Program-made: the position numbers and the translations under genes | Assembly (NCBI GenBank): GCA_016302015.1 | Contig: JAEDOJ010000069.1 | Span: 1-7,682, forward strand | Source of the DNA: Oscillospiraceae bacterium | GTDB lineage: Bacteria > Bacillota_A > Clostridia > Oscillospirales > Oscillospiraceae | Length of the DNA: 7,682 nucleotides | Direction of reading: 5' to 3' | Part shown: positions 5,299 to 7,682 of the stretch, in pieces | How the letters are laid out: every line of letters begins with the position of its first letter | Numbering within the stretch: the first letter of the stretch is position 1 | Notes under the pieces: generated by a model | Database searches by the model: none | Seen by the model: the letters and a program-made list of their open reading frames with translations, nothing else | What the model was told of the DNA's origin: nothing

Positions 5299-6366
5299 AT
5301 GGAAGAAATCAACGTCCGTCTGGGAGAGGACGGGAAAAGCGTGATCATTTTAGATCAGACCCTCCTGCCCAACGAAACCAGATATCTGACCCTGACCACA
5401 GCGGAGGAGCTGTGGGAGGCGATCTATCGCCTCCGTGTCCGGGGAGCGCCCTGTATCGGTATTTTTGCCGCCTATGCCATGGCGGTTTTGGCCAAAGGGA
5501 TTTCCGCACCGGACTTTGACGGCTTCTGGGCGGAGTACACCCGCCTGTCGGACTATCTCAATTCCTCCCGTCCCACGGCGGTGAATCTTGCCTGTATGCT
5601 TCGGCGGATGAAGGAGACGGCGCTGACTCACAGGGACAGCCCCAGAGGGGTGCTTCTGGAGGCGCTGGCCAACGAAGCCCGGACAATCCACCGGGAGGAC
5701 ATGGAGATGTGCCGGAAAATTTCCCGGTACGGTCTGTCCTTGCTGAAGGACGGGGACAGCGTGCTTACCCATTGCAACGCAGGCCCTCTTGCCACCTCCC
5801 GCTACGGCACCGCCCAGGGGCCGTTCTACCTGGCAAAGGAAGAGGGGATGAAGCTCCACGTCTTTGTGGACGAGACCAGGCCTCTGCTTCAGGGCGCCAG
5901 ACTGACTGCCTATGAGCTGACCAGGGCCGGGGTGGATTGCACCCTGATCTGTGATAATATGGCGAATCTTGTCATGAAGCAGGGCAAGGTGCAGGCGGTT
6001 TTCTTCGGCTGTGACCGAATCGCCCGGAACGGAGACGTGGCAAATAAGATCGGTTCCTCCGGTCTGGCGGTGCTGGCGCGGTATTACGGGATTCCGGTCT
6101 ATTCTCTGGGCCCCTCTACCACCATTGACTTTGCCTGCCCCACGGGAGAGGAGATTCCCATCGAGGAACGTCCCCCGGAGGAAATCAGGGAGCTTCACTA
6201 TGCCAGGCCCATGGCATTGCCGGAGGTTAAGTGCTATAATCCCGCTTTCGATGTCACCGATCACAGCCTGCTCAGCGGGATTGTAACGGAACGGGGGATC
6301 GTCTATCCGCCCTTTGAGGAGAATTTTGCCAAGCTGTTCCCGGAGGAGATGAAGCCCTATGTATAG
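5299..6366 (+). CDS. mtnA: S-methyl-5-thioribose-1-phosphate isomerase (MtnA)
   Basis: MtnA isomerises the aldose 5-methylthioribose 1-phosphate to the ketose 5-methylthioribulose 1-phosphate; homologues do the same with 5-deoxyribose 1-phosphate. The 355-aa length is normal for this branch of the eIF2B-related superfamily. RVRGAPCIGI (46-55) is the sugar-binding block. The catalytic residues are Cys159 in THCNAG and Asp239 in GCDRIARNGD, and both are intact; DETRPLLQGARLTAYEL (191-207) and NKIGS (249-253) are also family signatures. GTAQG (170-174) replaces the more usual GTALG. AAAGGAG lies 6 nt before the start. The 3' end overlaps the aldolase start by 8 nt, which suggests coupled translation. 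No mtnK kinase is present, so 1-phosphate must come from a phosphorylase, as from the pnp gene upstream or from an enzyme elsewhere. True eIF2B-alpha or ribose-1,5-bisphosphate isomerase is less likely given these motifs. Confidence 0.94.
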   Translation: MEEINVRLGEDGKSVIILDQTLLPNETRYLTLTTAEELWEAIYRLRVRGAPCIGIFAAYAMAVLAKGISAPDFDGFWAEYTRLSDYLNSSRPTAVNLACMLRRMKETALTHRDSPRGVLLEALANEARTIHREDMEMCRKISRYGLSLLKDGDSVLTHCNAGPLATSRYGTAQGPFYLAKEEGMKLHVFVDETRPLLQGARLTAYELTRAGVDCTLICDNMANLVMKQGKVQAVFFGCDRIARNGDVANKIGSSGLAVLARYYGIPVYSLGPSTTIDFACPTGEEIPIEERPPEEIRELHYARPMALPEVKCYNPAFDVTDHSLLSGIVTERGIVYPPFEENFAKLFPEEMKPYV

Positions 6367-7030
6367 CTCCCATAAAGAAGCCAGAGAAGCCATTTTAGAG
6401 GCAGGCAGACGGCTCTATCAGCGGGGCTTTGTGGCCGCCAATGACGGCAATATCTCAGCCGGAATGACCGACGGTACCATCTGGGCAACTCCCACCGGGG
6501 TTTCCAAGGGGTTTATGACAGAGGAGATGCTGGTGCGCCTGACCCCGGAGGGAGAGGTGGTGGAGGGAAGCCGGCGGGTTTCCTCGGAAATTGCCATGCA
6601 TCTTGCCATCTACAGGGAGAATCCCGCTTTGGGCGGGGTTGTCCACGCCCATTCCCCGGCGGCAACGGCCTTTGCGACCCTGGGAAGAGACTTTGATCTG
6701 GCGATTTCCCTGGAAACGGCGGTTCAGTTGGGGGTAATTCCCTGCGCGCCCTATGCGGTGACCGGCTCGCCCCTCCTTGCGGAAAATGCCGCGGAATATT
6801 GTAAGGAATATAACGGCTGTTTTTTGGAGCACCACGGTGCGGTGACCTGGGGCGGGGACGTGCTGCAGGCGCTGTTCCGCACGGAATGTCTGGAGCATAC
6901 GGTAATGATGTACGAGCATATGCTGCGCTTGGGACAGGTGCGCCTGCTGACGGAGGAACAGCTTTCGGAGTTGGAGGCTGTGCGCCGCCGCTTCGGCATT
7001 ACCACCGGCGGCCGCCCCAAAGGAAGATAA
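6359..7030 (+). CDS. Class II aldolase (FucA-like), probable 5-deoxy/5-methylthio-ribulose-1-phosphate aldolase
   Basis: The 223-aa protein belongs to the zinc-dependent class II aldolase/adducin family. Residues matching fuculose-1-phosphate aldolase are visible: AANDGNIS (27-33) and TPTG (44-47) for phosphate binding, SSE with catalytic Glu77, zinc ligands His96 and His98 (HAHS), and a third from His158/His159 (EHHGAV). Family members split 1-phosphoketoses into DHAP and an aldehyde. Because it overlaps mtnA by 8 nt, the likely substrate is the MtnA product, giving DHAP plus acetaldehyde (from the 5-deoxy sugar) or 2-methylthioacetaldehyde, as Ald2 in the DHAP shunt or DrdA in 5-deoxyribose disposal do. 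The alternative MtnB dehydratase shares this fold, but no mtnC/mtnD genes follow. Start ATG 6359 has GGAGGAG 10 nt upstream. The family is firm; the substrate is inferred from position. Confidence 0.85.
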   Translation: MYSSHKEAREAILEAGRRLYQRGFVAANDGNISAGMTDGTIWATPTGVSKGFMTEEMLVRLTPEGEVVEGSRRVSSEIAMHLAIYRENPALGGVVHAHSPAATAFATLGRDFDLAISLETAVQLGVIPCAPYAVTGSPLLAENAAEYCKEYNGCFLEHHGAVTWGGDVLQALFRTECLEHTVMMYEHMLRLGQVRLLTEEQLSELEAVRRRFGITTGGRPKGR

Positions 7031-7071
7031 GGAAACAGGCACGATGGATGGCATCGTGCCTGTTTCCTTAT
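7027..7071. terminator. 20-bp perfect hairpin terminator, possibly bidirectional
   Basis: The arms 7027-7046 and 7052-7071 are perfectly complementary around a GATGG loop. The left arm contains the aldolase TAA stop (7028-7030). On the plus strand the GC-rich upper stem is followed by TGTTTCCTTAT, a usable T-rich tail. It lies between convergent genes, so it may also stop transcripts from spoVT. The stop codon lies in the stem, so terminating ribosomes would cover its base. Confidence 0.82.
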
Positions 7072-7072
7072 A

Positions 7073-7202
7073 CTAGAATTTGATAAAAATATAGCACCGA
7101 AGGTGCGTCAAATTCTGTACAAGACGGCGCAGCGTGCATTCGCACGATGCGAGTGTGCGTAGCACACGGGATTCTTGATGAAAGGATTTCATCAAGAATC
7201 AG
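7073..7202. repeat. Hairpin-rich intergenic element, possibly MITE- or REP-like
   Basis: About 130 nt are filled with dyads. AGAATTTGA (7075-7083) pairs with TCAAATTCT (7108-7116), enclosing GCACC-GAA-GGTGC (7094-7106). Then follow CGTGC/GCACG (7133-7146), GTGTGC-GTA-GCACAC (7153-7167) and a perfect 14-bp stem with a GGA loop (7170-7200). The two ends are imperfect inverted repeats of each other: 7073-7088 against 7187-7202, about 10 of 16 positions. No gene or promoter is evident. On the minus strand the last stem follows the spoVT stop at once but lacks a T-tract. It could be a small non-autonomous mobile repeat or a structured RNA; either is inference. Confidence 0.5.
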
Positions 7203-7204
7203 TA

Positions 7205-7682
7205 TTAGTTTTCCATCTGCTTTCCCAGAAAGCCTGCCACCGTCTGCGCCAGCTTTTGCTCCGCCTCCGTGGGTGCGGAGTCGTTTTCGTTCATCAGCAG
7301 CATGACGCAGCCCATGAGATCTCCCTGAGCGATGATGGGCGCCGCCACGCCCAGATGATACCGCTCCACCGCCTCCGCAGGCCGGAGTCTTGCGTCCCCG
7401 GTCTGATAGCGGTAATTTTTCCGCTGATCCATCAACTGTTCCAGCTCTGCGGAATTCCGTTTTTCCAGAAGCTCCCGTTTGGGAGCGCCGGCTACCGCAA
7501 TAATGGAATCCCGATCCGCCACAGCGGCAATCTGCCCGGTGTTTTTCCCGATGGACTCGCAAAGCTGGGCGGCAAAATCCTGTAAATCCCCCATGGGGGA
7601 GTATTTCTTAAAAATAACCTCCCCGTCCTTCTCCGTGAAAATCTCCAACGGGTCGCCCTCACGGATACGCAGGGTACGGCGG
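7205..7682 (-). CDS. spoVT: Stage V sporulation protein T, 5' end beyond the window
   Basis: SpoVT is an AbrB-like transcription factor that adjusts sigma-G-dependent genes in the forespore. The visible 159 residues start inside the N-terminal swapped-hairpin DNA-binding domain (RRTLRIREGDPLEIFTEKDGEV, cut here to RRTLRIREGDPLEIF and onward) and continue into the C-terminal GAF-like domain (YSPMGDLQDFA to AAGFLGKQME-type ending, here VAGFLGKQMEN). Compared with the roughly 178-aa B. subtilis protein, about 16-20 N-terminal residues lie beyond position 7682. A TTG codon at 7646-7648 is the Leu of DPLEIF and not a start. The gene converges on the aldolase operon. Presence of spoVT indicates a sporulating lineage, though some non-sporulating Clostridia keep it. 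I judge the call very secure from the EGDPLEIFT and GFLGKQME blocks. Confidence 0.93.
   Translation of the reverse strand, partial: RRTLRIREGDPLEIFTEKDGEVIFKKYSPMGDLQDFAAQLCESIGKNTGQIAAVADRDSIIAVAGAPKRELLEKRNSAELEQLMDQRKNYRYQTGDARLRPAEAVERYHLGVAAPIIAQGDLMGCVMLLMNENDSAPTEAEQKLAQTVAGFLGKQMEN

Noticed and set aside
4377..6393. Long minus-strand open frames opposite pnp and mtnA (4377-5348 and 5350-6393)
   Set aside because: Both mirror genes with full sets of catalytic motifs; neither has a credible ribosome site or domain.
7068..7562. Minus-strand open frame overlapping the spoVT 3' end in another frame
   Set aside because: SpoVT homology fixes the other frame, and this one runs through the hairpin-rich intergenic element.
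7205..7648. A complete 147-aa gene starting at TTG 7648
   Set aside because: The frame continues to the window edge with RRTLRIREGDP, the AbrB-type domain of SpoVT; the TTG is an internal Leu codon.

Overview
The window looks like chromosomal DNA of a moderately GC-rich, spore-lineage Clostridia, probably of the gut Oscillospiraceae/Ruminococcaceae type. Reasons: a SpoVT sporulation regulator at the right edge, strong AGGAGG-type ribosome binding sites, sigma-A-like promoters with extended -10 boxes, a clostridial-type cell-wall amidase, and short GC-rich dyad repeats between genes. The genus is inference. There are no rRNA or tRNA genes, CRISPR arrays, transposases or phage structural genes. 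Gene density is high.

Layout. Positions 1-193 hold no gene, but a degenerate 43-nt tandem repeat with several small hairpins. A minus-strand Amidase_3 protein (194-928) has a Gln where the family's catalytic Glu is expected. Divergent from it is a four-gene plus-strand operon (1058-3346): a TetR-type regulator with a TTG start, a six-helix DUF308/HdeD-like membrane protein, phosphatidylserine decarboxylase (psd) and an 86-aa cysteine-rich protein. All three junctions are 4-nt ATGA overlaps. The operon has a good promoter (990-1018) with an inverted repeat on its -35 box. A second plus-strand operon (3484-7030) has its own promoter (3431-3459): an RluD-type pseudouridine synthase, a trimeric-type purine nucleoside phosphorylase, S-methyl-5-thioribose-1-phosphate isomerase (mtnA) and a class II aldolase. 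It ends in a 20-bp perfect hairpin that includes the aldolase stop codon. After a 130-nt, hairpin-rich, element-like intergenic stretch comes the 3' part of a convergent minus-strand spoVT, cut by the window edge.

How the genes may work together. The last three genes of the second operon have the enzyme order of the DHAP shunt: nucleoside phosphorylase, then 1-phosphate isomerase, then class II aldolase. This pathway salvages the SAM by-products 5'-deoxyadenosine and methylthioadenosine into DHAP plus a small aldehyde. The twist is the phosphorylase, whose active-site residues look like those of a 6-oxopurine (inosine/guanosine) enzyme. That would fit a route through deaminated nucleosides (5'-deoxyinosine or methylthioinosine), or an ordinary PNP that merely shares the operon. 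The first operon links a ligand-sensing repressor to a membrane protein and to phosphatidylethanolamine synthesis, which suggests a membrane-composition or membrane-stress unit. This is the least understood part of the window and the best candidate for something undescribed.
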